From Thermus aquaticus (lineage in GTDB: Bacteria; Deinococcota; Deinococci; Deinococcales; Thermaceae): a stretch of DNA of 61,650 nucleotides. The stretch lies in NCBI RefSeq assembly GCF_001280255.1, contig NZ_LHCI01000106.1, positions 1,951,600-2,013,249 on the forward strand. The letters are read 5' to 3'. The translations under genes and the position numbers were made by a program. This document shows, piece after piece, positions 43,668 to 55,852 of this stretch (position 1 is the first letter of the stretch; each line of letters starts with the position of its first letter). The notes under the pieces were generated by a model that had not been told where the DNA came from, did not search any database, and saw only the letters and a program-made list of their open reading frames with translations.

Positions 43668-44522
43668 GTGTACGCCCTCCGCGAGGCCTTTAGGCAGGTC
43701 CTCCGCCACCCCACGGCCAGCCTAGCCACCTTCTTCACCGCCTTGGTCTCCTTCGCCCTCCTCTACTTCCTGGGCCTCCTCCTTTGGAACCTGGAAAAGG
43801 TGGTCCAGAGCCTGGAGCGGGAGCTGGAGGTGGCCGCCTTCCTGAAGGACGGGGCCAACGTGGAGGCCCTCCTCACGGAGATCCAGGCCTGGCCCGAGGT
43901 GGGGGAGGTGCGCCTGGTGACCAAGGAAGAGGCCCTGGCCCGGCTGGTCCTGGACTACCCCTACCTGGCCGAGGCCAAGGACCTGGTGGAAAACCCCCTC
44001 CCCGACACCCTGCGCCTGAGGCTCCAAACCCCAGAGGCGGTGCGGGAGGTGGCCCTGCGCCTCAAGGCTCTTCCCGGGGTGGAAGGGGTGGAGTACGGGG
44101 GGGAACTCACGGAAAGGCTGGTCCAGGTCCTCTCCGGAAGCCGCCTGGCCATGTTCCTGCTGGTGACCCTCCTTCTCCTCAACACCTTCTTCAGCGTCAT
44201 GGGGGCCATCCGCCTCTCCGTGGAAAGCCGCAAAGAGGCCCTGGCCATCATGCTTTTGGTGGGGGCCACTAGGCGCTTCATCCAGGCCCCCTTCGTCCTG
44301 GAAGGGGTCTTGCTCACGCTGAGCGCTGGGGTTCTCGCCGTTTTGGCCGGGGGTGGGCTCTACCTGGCCCTGGGGCGGGCGGCCCAGGGGCTTCTCCCCT
44401 TCCTGCCGGTCCTGGAGCGCCAGGACCTGGTGAGGATCGGGCTTCTCGTCCTGCTGCTTTCGGCCTTCCTGGGGGCGGGCGGGGCCTACATGGCCAGCCG
44501 GGCCTACCTGAAGGAGGCCTAG
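43668..44522 (+). CDS. ftsX: Cell division protein FtsX
   Basis: The 284-residue protein has the FtsX layout: one N-terminal helix (about 18-42), an extracellular loop (45-155, EVAAFLKDGANVEALLTEIQ) and three C-terminal helices, with an ESRKEALAIMLLVGATRRFI coupling segment between the second and third. With FtsE it transmits ATP hydrolysis to murein hydrolase activators outside. Here ftsE is not upstream but about 2.8 kb away on the other strand. The next gene, 1 base downstream, is an EnvC-like protein, the expected partner. Confidence 0.92.
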   Translation: MYALREAFRQVLRHPTASLATFFTALVSFALLYFLGLLLWNLEKVVQSLERELEVAAFLKDGANVEALLTEIQAWPEVGEVRLVTKEEALARLVLDYPYLAEAKDLVENPLPDTLRLRLQTPEAVREVALRLKALPGVEGVEYGGELTERLVQVLSGSRLAMFLLVTLLLLNTFFSVMGAIRLSVESRKEALAIMLLVGATRRFIQAPFVLEGVLLTLSAGVLAVLAGGGLYLALGRAAQGLLPFLPVLERQDLVRIGLLVLLLSAFLGAGGAYMASRAYLKEA

Positions 44523-44523
44523 G

Positions 44524-45804
44524 ATGCGGCTTTTGGCCTGGCTCCTTCCCCTCTTCGCCCTCCTGGCCCTGGCCCAGGACGTGGCCACCCAGGAGAAGCG
44601 GGTGAGGGACCTCGAGGCCGAGGCCGCCCGGGCCAAGGCCCTGGAACAGGAGGCCCAGGCCCGCATCCAGAAGCTGAACCAGGCGCTCGCCCGCCTCTCC
44701 AAGAGGGTAGCGGACCTCCTCCAGGAAAAGGCCCGCCTGGAAAAGGAAATCGCCCGCCTGGAGGCGGAGCGAATGGCCCTCCGCCAGGAGATCGCCCGCC
44801 TGGAGGAGGCGGTGCGGGAGACCGAGGCCCGCATCGCCAAGCTGGAAAAGGACCTGGCCGCCCTTAAGGAGCGCCTGCAGGCCCTCATGCGAAGCCTCCA
44901 CCGGGAAAGGGCCGGGCGCTACCTACCCCTCCTCCGGGCCCAGTCCTTCACCGACCTGGCGGTGCGGGCCCGCTGGGTGGGGTACATCTCTAAGCAGGAC
45001 GCCGACCTGGTGCGCCAGCTCCAGACCACGTTGAAGGCTTTGGGCGAGGAGCGGGAGCGCCTCAAGCTCCTCCTCCAAAGCCTCTCCGAAAAAGAACGGG
45101 CCCTGGCCGAAATCCAGCGGAAGCTGGAGGCCGAGCGGCAGAACCTCCTCACCACCCTGGCCTCCCTGAGGAAGGAAGAGGAGGGCAAGAAGGCCCTCCT
45201 GCGGGACGCCCTAAGCGAGCGCCAGCGCCTGCAAAGCGCCCTGGCCCAGCTCCAGGCCCGGGTCCTGGCCGAAAGGCAGAGGCTTCTTTTGCTCAAACGC
45301 CAGGAAGAGGAGCGCAGGCGGCAGGAGGAGGAAAGGAGGCGGCAGGAGGAGGCCCAGCGGAAACAGGCCACCCTAAGGCCTTCCCCGGCCCCGGCCCAGG
45401 TGGTGGTCCCCCCACCTCCCCTGCCCGCCACCGTGGGCCGGCTGGCCTTCCCCGTCCCCGGGGGCCGGGTGGTGGTGCCCTACGGCCAGGAAGGTCCCTT
45501 CCAGGTCATCGCCGGCCCCGTCCCGGGAAGCCCGGTCCAGGCCGCCGCCGATGGGTACGTGGCCGGGGTCCTCTACCTGCCCAACCTGGGCTACACCGTG
45601 ATGCTGGTCCACACGGAGACCTTATCCACCGTCTACACCAACCTCCAGGAGCCCCTGGTGGCCGAGGGCCAGAAGGTGAGCCGGGGCCAGCTCCTGGGCT
45701 ACACCGGGGGCGGCCTCCTCATCCGCCCCGAGGAGCTGGAGTTCCGGGTGGCCGCGCGCGTGGGGGAGGAAACCCGCTTCGTGGACCCCGCCGCCTACTA
45801 CTAA
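44524..45804 (+). CDS. EnvC-like murein hydrolase activator (degenerate LytM domain)
   Basis: The 426-residue exported protein has a signal peptide (1-17), long coiled coils (about 20-290), a Pro-rich linker (QVVVPPPPLPATVG) and a C-terminal M23/LytM domain. The M23 metal ligands are missing. The usual HxGxD segment reads FQVIAGPVPGSPVQ and the usual HLHFEV reads ELEFRV. It is therefore probably an activator and not an enzyme, as EnvC is in E. coli. It is read with ftsX. The TAA stop lies at the start of palindromic element B. Confidence 0.88.
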   Translation: MRLLAWLLPLFALLALAQDVATQEKRVRDLEAEAARAKALEQEAQARIQKLNQALARLSKRVADLLQEKARLEKEIARLEAERMALRQEIARLEEAVRETEARIAKLEKDLAALKERLQALMRSLHRERAGRYLPLLRAQSFTDLAVRARWVGYISKQDADLVRQLQTTLKALGEERERLKLLLQSLSEKERALAEIQRKLEAERQNLLTTLASLRKEEEGKKALLRDALSERQRLQSALAQLQARVLAERQRLLLLKRQEEERRRQEEERRRQEEAQRKQATLRPSPAPAQVVVPPPPLPATVGRLAFPVPGGRVVVPYGQEGPFQVIAGPVPGSPVQAAADGYVAGVLYLPNLGYTVMLVHTETLSTVYTNLQEPLVAEGQKVSRGQLLGYTGGGLLIRPEELEFRVAARVGEETRFVDPAAYY

Positions 45805-45904
45805 GTGCCCCGCTGTGGCCAAAGCGGGCCCATGCCTGGTAACTCCCCAGGAACCTTTTGCCGGGGCCCCCATGCTGGCCCAAGCCAGCATGGGGTGGTA
45901 TTAG
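45801..45904. repeat. Palindromic intergenic element, copy B
   Basis: The 104-bp element is bounded by CTAAGTGCCCC (containing the envC-like stop) and GGGGTGGTATTAG. It includes CCCCGCTGTGGCCAAAGC, shared in part with copy D, and a 70-bp block shared with copy A that ends in the CCCCATGCTGGC hairpin. It combines parts of both subtypes. Confidence 0.75.
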
Positions 45905-45908
45905 AGGC

Positions 45909-46469
45909 TCAGGCGGGCTCAATGAGGCCGTAGTTCCCGTCCTTGCGGCGGTAAACCACGTTGATCTCGTCGGTCTTGGCGTTGCGGAAGACGAAGAAGT
46001 CGTGCCCCAGGGCCTCCATCTGGAAGACGGCCTCCTCGGGGTCCATGGGCTTCATCTCAAAGCGCTTGACCCGGACGATCCTGGGGCCTTCCTCCTCCTC
46101 GGGCTTGCGCAAGGCTTCCATGTCCCGCACCTCAGGGGGAGGGGGGCCCTGGTAGGAGTGGCGCTTGCCCACGAAGCGGCGCTCCTTGTAGCGCTTGAGC
46201 TGGATCTCCAGCCGGTCCACCATGCGGTCAATGGCGGCGTAGAGGTCCTGGTCCTCCTCCTCCACCCTGAGAAGCCCCCCGGGGAGGTCCAGCTGGACCT
46301 CGGCCTTGGCCCGCTTCTCCACGTGGGGGCTACCCGCCAGAGAAAGGACCACCTTGGCCATGAGCTCGCCGTTTTGGTAGCGATCCAGGCGGGAGAGCTT
46401 CTTCTCCACGTAGTCGCGGATGGCGTCGGTGATCTCCAGGTTGCGGCCGACGAGCTTGTAGACGTTCAT
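45909..46469 (-). CDS. hpf: Long-form ribosome hibernation promoting factor
   Basis: The 186-residue protein has the N-terminal HPF/RaiA domain (1-100: KLVGRNLEITDAIRDYVEKK, AEVQLDLPGG) and the C-terminal dimerisation domain (about 125-186: IVRVKRFEMKPMDPEEAVFQ, DFFVFRNAKTDEINVVYRR). The long form pairs two 70S ribosomes into inactive 100S dimers in starvation. It overlaps the ftsE stop by 4 bases, so hibernation and a division ATPase share a transcript here. AGGAGG precedes the ATG. Confidence 0.95.
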   Translation of the reverse strand: MNVYKLVGRNLEITDAIRDYVEKKLSRLDRYQNGELMAKVVLSLAGSPHVEKRAKAEVQLDLPGGLLRVEEEDQDLYAAIDRMVDRLEIQLKRYKERRFVGKRHSYQGPPPPEVRDMEALRKPEEEEGPRIVRVKRFEMKPMDPEEAVFQMEALGHDFFVFRNAKTDEINVVYRRKDGNYGLIEPA

Positions 46470-47194
46470 GCCTCCTCCTTTCCGCCCCAGTCAGGGCCTT
46501 CCCTTACCCTTATGCTACCACCCTCCCCGGGACGCTCGTCCCTCACCACCTGACCCGCCTTCAGCACCACCACCCGGGCCGGATAGGCCTCCAGAAGCTC
46601 CCGGCTGTGGGTGGCCACCACCACCGTGGCCCCCCGCTGGTGGGCCGCCTTGAGGATGTCCAGGACCTGGAGGGCGTTTTCCGGGTCCAGGTTGCCCGTG
46701 GGCTCGTCGGCCAAGATCACCGGAGGGTCCAGGAGGAGGGCCCTGGCCAGGGCCACCCGCTGGGCCTCCCCCACGCTAAGCTCCTCGGGAAAGGCCCGCT
46801 TTTTGTGGAAAAGCCCCACCCGGCGCAGGGCCGTGGCGATGCGCTCCGGCCACTCCCTGGGCGGAACCCCCTGGACCTGCAGGACGAACCTGAGGTTTTC
46901 CTCCACCGTCATATCCGCAAGAAGGCGGTGGTCCTGGAAAACCATGCCGATGCGGCGGCGGTGGAAGGCAATGCCGTCCCCCTTCAGGGCCTTCAGGTTC
47001 TGCCCGGCGAAGTAGACCGCCCCCTGGGTGGGCACGAGCCGCCTCAGGATGAGGGAGAGGAGGGTGGACTTCCCCGCCCCCGAGTGGCCCACCACGTAGA
47101 CAAACTCCCCCTTCTTGACCTCGAGGCTCACCCCGTAGAGGGCCTTGGTGCCCGTGCGGGGGTACTCGAGGCTCACCCGGTGAAAGGCGATCAT
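46466..47194 (-). CDS. ftsE: Cell division ATP-binding protein FtsE
   Basis: The 242-residue ABC ATPase has Walker A GHSGAGKSTL (near 35-44), Q-loop MVFQDHRLL, signature LSVGEAQRVALARAL and Walker B VILADEPTGNLDPENA. RLVPTQGAVYFAGQNLKAL is typical of FtsE over LolD-type proteins. I chose ATG 47194 because TATAGT lies 6 bases upstream, giving a leaderless message. The FtsX partner is at 43668 on the opposite strand, and hpf follows this gene with a 4-base overlap. Confidence 0.9.
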   Translation of the reverse strand: MIAFHRVSLEYPRTGTKALYGVSLEVKKGEFVYVVGHSGAGKSTLLSLILRRLVPTQGAVYFAGQNLKALKGDGIAFHRRRIGMVFQDHRLLADMTVEENLRFVLQVQGVPPREWPERIATALRRVGLFHKKRAFPEELSVGEAQRVALARALLLDPPVILADEPTGNLDPENALQVLDILKAAHQRGATVVVATHSRELLEAYPARVVVLKAGQVVRDERPGEGGSIRVREGPDWGGKEEA

Positions 47195-47200
47195 GCCCCC

Positions 47201-47206
47201 ACTATA
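47201..47206 (-). promoter_or_regulatory. -10 box of leaderless ftsE promoter
   Basis: On the reverse strand TATAGT is followed by 6 bases and then the ATG at 47194. Confidence 0.5.
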
Positions 47207-47266
47207 TAGCGGCCCACCCTTTCTTCTCATGGAGAGGCGCTATAGTGAGAGGTAGTGAGGGAGAAG

Positions 47267-48586
47267 ATGAAGCGACGCGCGTGGTTTTTGGTGGGGCTTG
47301 GGGTGCTCCTGGCCCTGGTCTACGCCCAGCTCCCCCGCCCCCAGGCGGAAAGCCTTCTGCAAAACCCCAACGGCCAGGCCCTCTTGGAGGTCTACCAGAG
47401 GATCCAGCAGGACTACCTGGAGCCCCTCTCCAAGGAGAAGCTGAACGCCCTTCTGGAGGGGGCCATCGGCGGGATGGGGGGGGCCCTCAAGGACCCCTTC
47501 ACCAGCTACTCCCCGCCCCAGCGGGCAAGCCTTCGGCAGGAGGACCTCCGGGGCGAGTTCTTCGGCATCGGGGCCACGCTCACCCCCGCCAACCCCGACG
47601 GCACCGGGGCCAAGATAGAGGGGGTCATGAAGGGCCTCCCCGCCCAGCGGGCCGGGATGCGGGCGGGGGACGTGATCCTGGAGGTGGACGGCGAGGACGT
47701 GACCGCTCTCCCCCTCCAGGAGGTGGTGGCCCGCATCCGGGGACGAGAGGGGACCAAGGTCACCATCAAGGTGCGCCGGGAGGGCGTACCCGCCCCCCTG
47801 GTCTTTGAGCTCATCCGGGAGAAGGTGGAGATCATCTCCGTCTCCGTCGGGAAGATTGGCGACGTGGGCTACGTGGCCCTGGAGACCTTTGGCAACTTCA
47901 AGGTGGAGGACCAGCTAAAGAAGGCCATAGAGGGCCTGAAGGCCCAGGGGGTCAAGAAGCTCATCTTTGACCTCCGGGACAACGGCGGCGGCCTCCTGGA
48001 CCAGGGGTGCGCCGTGGCCAGCGCCTTTTTAAAGGAGGGCCCCATCGTCTACCCCCGCACCAGGAACCTCACCCGGGTCTGGTGCGAGGCCTCGGGCAGG
48101 CCCCTGTGGGACGGCCCCATGGTGGTCCTGGTCAACGGCAACTCCGCCTCGGCCAGCGAGATCGTGGCCGGGGCCCTGCAGGACTACGGCCGGGCCCAGG
48201 TGATCGGGGAGAAGACCTTCGGCAAGGGCGTGGGCCAGACCCCCTACACCCTGGCCAACGGCGGGGAGCTCACCCCGGTCACCTTTGAGTGGCTCACCCC
48301 CAAGCGCCGGGCCATCAACAAGGAGGGCCTGAAGCCCGACATAGAGGTCAAGGACACCCGCTTCCCCACGCCCTTCTCCTTCCAGGGGGCCGGGGCCCCG
48401 CCAGGGGCGGAGGTCACCGTGACCCTAAATGGCAAGACCGTGAAGGTGAAGGCCGACACCGAGGGCAAGTTCTCCTACGCCGAGCCCCAGAAGAGCCGCC
48501 CCCTGCCCGAGGAGCGGGGCCAGGCGGTGCTGGACCCGGAGGGGGACGCCATCCTGAAGAAGGCCCTCGAGGTCCTGGGTAAGTAG
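47267..48586 (+). CDS. ctpA: C-terminal processing peptidase (S41)
   Basis: The 439-residue exported protease has a signal segment (WFLVGLGVLLALVYAQ), a PDZ domain (about 85-180, QRAGMRAGDVILEVDGEDV) and a tail-specific protease core. The catalytic Ser is in VNGNSASASEIVAG (near 291) and the Lys in GEKTFGKGVGQT (near 317). A roughly 90-residue C-terminal extension follows. Such proteases trim or degrade exported proteins from their C-termini. ATG 47267 is preceded by GAGGGAGAAG; a GTG four codons upstream is possible. It is divergent from ftsE. Confidence 0.92.
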   Translation: MKRRAWFLVGLGVLLALVYAQLPRPQAESLLQNPNGQALLEVYQRIQQDYLEPLSKEKLNALLEGAIGGMGGALKDPFTSYSPPQRASLRQEDLRGEFFGIGATLTPANPDGTGAKIEGVMKGLPAQRAGMRAGDVILEVDGEDVTALPLQEVVARIRGREGTKVTIKVRREGVPAPLVFELIREKVEIISVSVGKIGDVGYVALETFGNFKVEDQLKKAIEGLKAQGVKKLIFDLRDNGGGLLDQGCAVASAFLKEGPIVYPRTRNLTRVWCEASGRPLWDGPMVVLVNGNSASASEIVAGALQDYGRAQVIGEKTFGKGVGQTPYTLANGGELTPVTFEWLTPKRRAINKEGLKPDIEVKDTRFPTPFSFQGAGAPPGAEVTVTLNGKTVKVKADTEGKFSYAEPQKSRPLPEERGQAVLDPEGDAILKKALEVLGK

Positions 48587-48601
48587 TGAAAAAGCGCCAG
48601 G

Positions 48602-48626
48602 GGCCGGGGATTCCCCGGCCCCTTTC
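48602..48626. terminator. Hairpin between converging ctpA and exported-protein genes
   Basis: GGGGCCGGGGA and TCCCCGGCCCC form a perfect stem, followed by TTTCCC on the + strand. On the reverse strand a short T run (CGCTTTTTC) follows after a few bases. It probably ends both transcripts. Confidence 0.7.
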
Positions 48627-48635
48627 CCGTACTCC

Positions 48636-49502
48636 CTATTTGGGGATGGGGATGTTCCGCCAAACGATCCTTTGCCAGTCCTTGCCGTCAAATACCTCAA
48701 ACTCGGCGTAGAGAATGGTCATGCCTCTGGCATCCCCTGGCGAATAAAATTTTAAGGACACCAAGAGGGGTATACCCGCGATGAAATCGCTTCTGCCCCC
48801 GCTCACACCCCATACACCGCCTGTGCGCTGCTGGCCGTCTTCCAGAATAGTCCTGGTTTTGTCAAAGCGAATCTGGAGATTAGAATCAATAGAGGAAGTA
48901 ACCTTGTAGTTGAAGACGACTACCCAACTACAACATTCGGTTGTAATTGACTGCAGCTCAAACGTGAACGGCCCCACCACGAAGCGCTTCCAGGGTTCGG
49001 CGGTGTCGGCGGGAGCGGCGGGCTGGGCCTGGGGCGCGGGAGCCTGGGCCTGAGGCGGCAGCGCTTGGCCGATGGGGATGCCCCGGAACTCCATGCCCCC
49101 AAAGTAGAGGGCGGCGAAGAAGGTCTCCTCCTGGGGAACGTTGGGGAAAACCAGCTTCCCGGAAGCCCTTCCCCCGGCGGGTAGGGCGAAGGTGGACTTG
49201 GTGACGTCCACCTGCCCCCCTTCCACCGTCAGGTAGCCGGGGTAGCTGAAGCCCCGGGCGGAGATGGCCCTCACCCCTTGGTGGGGCACGGTCACCTGCT
49301 GGTTGGTGCGGGCCGCGCTCTGGATCTGCACGGCGCAGACCACCTTGCCCTCCTGATCCCGGGCGCACCCCTGGATCTTAAAGGTGGCGGACACGTTAGC
49401 CGAAGCCACCTCTATCACCGGCCCCGAGGGCTTGGGCAGGTTCACCTGTTGCGCCACACCCAGCGCGGCCAAAACCCAAAGAAAGGCCAGCGTTCTTTTC
49501 AT
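48636..49502 (-). CDS. Exported two-part protein of unknown function
   Basis: The 288-residue protein has a signal peptide (FLWVLAALGVAQQ), a beta-rich first half, a Pro-Ala-Gln linker (ALPPQAQAPAPQAQPA) and a second half with CCSWVVVFNYKVTSS and repeated aromatic strands. No family is recognised. The DNA for the second half (about 48640-48970) is clearly less GC-rich and uses A/T-ending codons unlike its neighbours, while the first half is normal for this genome. This points to a C-terminal domain gained by recombination. Confidence 0.6.
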   Translation of the reverse strand: MKRTLAFLWVLAALGVAQQVNLPKPSGPVIEVASANVSATFKIQGCARDQEGKVVCAVQIQSAARTNQQVTVPHQGVRAISARGFSYPGYLTVEGGQVDVTKSTFALPAGGRASGKLVFPNVPQEETFFAALYFGGMEFRGIPIGQALPPQAQAPAPQAQPAAPADTAEPWKRFVVGPFTFELQSITTECCSWVVVFNYKVTSSIDSNLQIRFDKTRTILEDGQQRTGGVWGVSGGRSDFIAGIPLLVSLKFYSPGDARGMTILYAEFEVFDGKDWQRIVWRNIPIPK

Positions 49503-49516
49503 GGTAACCTCCTCTA

Positions 49517-49546
49517 GCCTGACCGCAAAAGGGCCAGGCTTTTTCT
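49517..49546. promoter_or_regulatory. Hairpin in the leader of the exported-protein gene
   Basis: GCCTGACC and GGCCAGGC can form a stem about 7 bp long with a short loop. On the + strand TTTTT follows, as in a terminator, but no + transcript ending here is known. On the reverse strand it lies directly before the GGAGG of the gene starting at 49502 and could affect its translation. Confidence 0.4.
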
Positions 49547-49602
49547 AAGATAGAGGCGTCTTCCAGCAAAAAGATGAGAACCGGGTTAAGAGCGCCTTAA
49601 GC

Positions 49603-52099
<2,497 letters not shown>

Positions 52100-52103
<4 letters not shown>

Positions 52104-52318
52104 ACGGCCACCTCCCGCTCGTCGGCGAGGTGGGCCGCGTACTCCAGGGCGGCGTCTATGTCCTCCCGCTCCAAGTAGGGGTAATCGCGAAGGATCTCCT
52201 CCGGGGTCTGATGGCGCAACAGGGTGAGGATCGTCCCCACCGTGATCCGCATGCCCCGGATGCAAGGCCTCCCCCCCATGACCTGGGGGTCAAAGGTGAT
52301 GCGCTCACGCCAGCCCAC
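52100..52318 (-). CDS. DUF433 protein, probable antitoxin
   Basis: The 72-residue protein has the DUF433 pattern ITFDPQVMGGRPCIRGMRIT, then ILRDYPYLEREDIDAALEYA. The family has a winged-helix-like DNA-binding fold, so it likely represses its own operon and neutralises the DUF5615 partner. GTG 52318 lies 6 bases after a TACAAT -10 box, giving a leaderless message. The GTG start of the DUF6883 gene lies 68 bases away on the other strand. Confidence 0.88.
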
Positions 52319-52324
52319 GGTTCC

Positions 52325-52330
52325 ATTGTA
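52325..52330 (-). promoter_or_regulatory. -10 box of leaderless DUF433 promoter
   Basis: On the reverse strand TACAAT is followed by 6 bases and then GTG 52318. Confidence 0.5.
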
Positions 52331-52373
52331 GCCGAGGCGGCCTGGGGCGCGGTCTGATCAAAGCGCTCAGGTG

Positions 52374-52379
52374 TAGACT
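52374..52379 (+). promoter_or_regulatory. -10 box of leaderless DUF6883 promoter
   Basis: TAGACT is followed by 6 bases and then GTG 52386. thyX uses the same hexamer. Confidence 0.45.
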
Positions 52380-52385
52380 TCCCTC

Positions 52386-52706
52386 GTGCGCTTTTTCGTG
52401 CCCAAGGAAAAGCTGGTCGCCTATCTCCTCAACCCCAAGCATCCTGAGGGGGGTAGCAAGGCCCGCTTCTTCATGGCCTTGGGCTTTTCCCCAGACGCCC
52501 CGGAGGCGCTGGAGGTGGCCCTGCTCCAACACGCCCAGGAGGCAGAGGAGGTGAGCCGACAGCCCGGCTACCTGGGCCAGGGGCTCGTCCTGGTCCTAAG
52601 GGGTCCCCTCCGAGGACCCAGGCGAGAGGTCTTCCTCCAGAGCGTCTGGTACCTTGAGGGAGAGGTAGCCCGTTTGGTGACGGCGTACCCATGGAGGGGG
52701 CGATGA
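52386..52706 (+). CDS. DUF6883-like small protein
   Basis: The 106-residue protein contains LVAYLLNPKHPEGGSKARFF, the pattern I associate with DUF6883: a compact domain often beside DUF4926 genes. The two form a coupled pair here too, with a 4-base overlap, next to a second two-gene pair on the other strand. A toxin-antitoxin or defence role is possible but not shown. The family call is from memory of the motif. Confidence 0.6.
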   Translation: MRFFVPKEKLVAYLLNPKHPEGGSKARFFMALGFSPDAPEALEVALLQHAQEAEEVSRQPGYLGQGLVLVLRGPLRGPRREVFLQSVWYLEGEVARLVTAYPWRGR

Positions 52707-52921
52707 TCCGCGAGCACGACCTGGTAGTCCTCAGGCGGGACAAAAGGGAGTGGGGCCTCGAGGCGGGGGATGTGGGGACCGTGGTCCTGGTCTACCCCAA
52801 GGGGGGGTACATGGTGGAGTTCGTGGACCACGAGGGGAACACCCTGGCCCTCCTGGACCTCGCCGAGGAGGAGGTGGAGCCTCTGAGGGGCCCCGCCCTC
52901 CTTCGGGCCAAGACCGCCTGA
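52703..52921 (+). CDS. DUF4926-like small protein
   Basis: The 72-residue protein reads LVVLRRDKREWGLEAGDVGT and VYPKGGYMVEFVDHEGNTLA, matching the SH3-like DUF4926 pattern. ATG 52703 is in the ATGA overlap with the upstream gene and follows GGAGGGGG, so it is preferred to an ATG four codons earlier. It most likely works with the DUF6883-like partner. Confidence 0.65.
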   Translation: MIREHDLVVLRRDKREWGLEAGDVGTVVLVYPKGGYMVEFVDHEGNTLALLDLAEEEVEPLRGPALLRAKTA

Positions 52922-53028
52922 GGAGCCTCTTCTTTAGGCCCGGGAAGCCCATTTGGACCCGGCTCCCGCAGCGACGTTCCCCGACCCGGGTTGACCCCAA
53001 CCCCTGGGGTGTGAAAAAAGAGGGGGCG

Positions 53029-54176
<1,148 letters not shown>

Positions 54177-54183
54177 GCCGGGC

Positions 54184-54189
54184 ATTATA
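54184..54189 (-). promoter_or_regulatory. -10 box of leaderless bcp promoter
   Basis: On the reverse strand a perfect TATAAT is followed by 7 bases and ATG 54176. It overlaps the stop codon of the upstream gene. Confidence 0.6.
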
Positions 54190-54670
54190 GCTTGTAGCCG
54201 AAGCGGCGGAGGAGGTCCTTACGCCAGGCCACCTCGGCCTCGTCCTCCACGCCCAGGGGCTTGAAGCCGTCCATCACGCCCAGGATGGCCCTCTGCTCCC
54301 CCTCCTCGGCCACCACCACCTGAAGGGGGTTGGCGGTGGCGGCGAAGATCCGGACCACCTCGGGGCAGGCCTTCACCGCGTGGAGGACGTTGATGGGGTA
54401 AAACCCCTCGCCCAACACGATGAGGAAGGCGTGGCCCGCGGCGATGTTGAGGAGGTTCCTGACGGCGAGGTCCGTAAGGGCCTCGTCCGTCCCCGAGCGG
54501 CGGATGAGGCGCTTCCCGCTGGCCTCCGAGAAGGCGAGGCCGAACCTGATGCCGGGCACGGCGGTCACCAAGGCCTCGTGCAGGTCCTCCACCGTCTTGA
54601 TAAAGTGGGCCTGGCCCAGGATCACGTTCAGGTTCTCCGGCTTCTCCACGGGGATCAGCTTGAGCTCCAT
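54185..54670 (-). CDS. Adenosine-specific kinase-like protein (PF04008-type)
   Basis: The 161-residue protein begins MELKLIPVEKPENLNVILGQ and has VPGIRFGLAFSEASGKRLIR, NIAAGHAFLIVLGEGFYPIN and FAATANPLQVVVAEE. These are the conserved blocks of a small family found in archaea and thermophiles and annotated as adenosine-specific kinase. The biochemical role is weakly known. It is divergent from mqnC, with 58 bases between the start codons. Confidence 0.85.
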   Translation of the reverse strand: MELKLIPVEKPENLNVILGQAHFIKTVEDLHEALVTAVPGIRFGLAFSEASGKRLIRRSGTDEALTDLAVRNLLNIAAGHAFLIVLGEGFYPINVLHAVKACPEVVRIFAATANPLQVVVAEEGEQRAILGVMDGFKPLGVEDEAEVAWRKDLLRRFGYKL

Positions 54671-54715
54671 GCCCCGATTTTACCGGAGGCCACCCTGGCC
54701 CCGGCAAAGGGGGTG

Positions 54716-54721
54716 TAGCAT
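54716..54721 (+). promoter_or_regulatory. -10 box of leaderless mqnC promoter
   Basis: TAGCAT, preceded by TG (extended -10), is followed by 7 bases and ATG 54729. This supports the second of two nearby ATG codons as the start. Confidence 0.5.
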
Positions 54722-54728
54722 GAGGGGC

Positions 54729-55852
54729 ATGGACGTCCTGGAGAAGGCCGTGGCCGGGGAAAGGCTTTCGCAGGAGGAGGTGCTAACCCTCTTTGACCTC
54801 CCCCTCCCCGAGCTCGCCGCCGCCGCCCACGAGGTGCGCCTCAGGAAGACCGACCCCGAGGTGGTCACCTTCCTCATAGACCGCAACATCAACTACACCA
54901 ACGTCTGCACCGTGGCCTGCGCCTTCTGCGCCTTCTACCGCACCAAAAGGCAGAAGGACGCCTACACCCTGAGCTACGAGGCCATCGCGGAGAAGATTGA
55001 GGAGCTCTACCGGGTGGGGGGAAGGCGCATCCTCCTCCAGGGCGGGGTGAACCCCGAGCTTCCCCTGGAGTGGTACCTGGACCTCCTCCGCTACCTCAAG
55101 GGCCGCTTCCCCGACCTGCGCATAGACGCCTTCAGCCCCGAGGAGATCCTGGGCCTGGAGAGGCTCACCGGCCTCCGGGCCGAGGCCATCCTGGAGAGGA
55201 TGAGGGAGGCGGGCCTGGACGGGATGCCGGGAGCGGGGGCGGAGATCCTGGTGGACGAGGTGCGGCTCAAGGCCGCTCCCGCCCGCATAAGGGTGGCGGA
55301 CTGGTACCGCATCGTGGACGCCGCCCAGGCCCTGGGCCTCTACACCCTGGCCAGCATGGTCATCGGCTTCGGGGAGGGGAAGGAGGAGCGCGCCGCCCAC
55401 CTCCTGGGCCTAAGGGCCCAGCAGGACCGGGCCCTGGAGCGCCACAAGAACGGCTTCGCCGCCTTCGCCCTCTGGACGCTCCAGGTGGAGCACACCCGCC
55501 TCAAGGGCAAGGCCCCGGGGGCCACGGCCCACGAGTACCTGAAGACCCTGGCCGTGGCCCGGCTCACCCTGGACAACTTCGCCCACTTCCAGGCCTCCTG
55601 GCCCACCCTGGGCTTCAAGGTGGCCCAGGCCGCCCTGTACTACGGGGCCGACGACTTCGGGAGCACCATGCTGGAGGAGAACGTGGTCTCGGCGGCGGGA
55701 GGGCACGGGCGCACCCACGCCACGGTGCGGGAGATCGTGCGCCACATCGTGGACGCCGGGTTCCGGCCGGCAGAAAGGGACCCCCTTTACCGCATCCTCC
55801 GCTATCCGGACCCCGAGGCCATCCTGAAGGAGCCCGTGGAGCTCCCCATGGC

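Noticed and set aside
49517-49546. A terminator for a + strand gene
   Set aside because: ctpA already ends at 48586 with its own hairpin and no + gene lies between. It is listed only as a hairpin of uncertain role.
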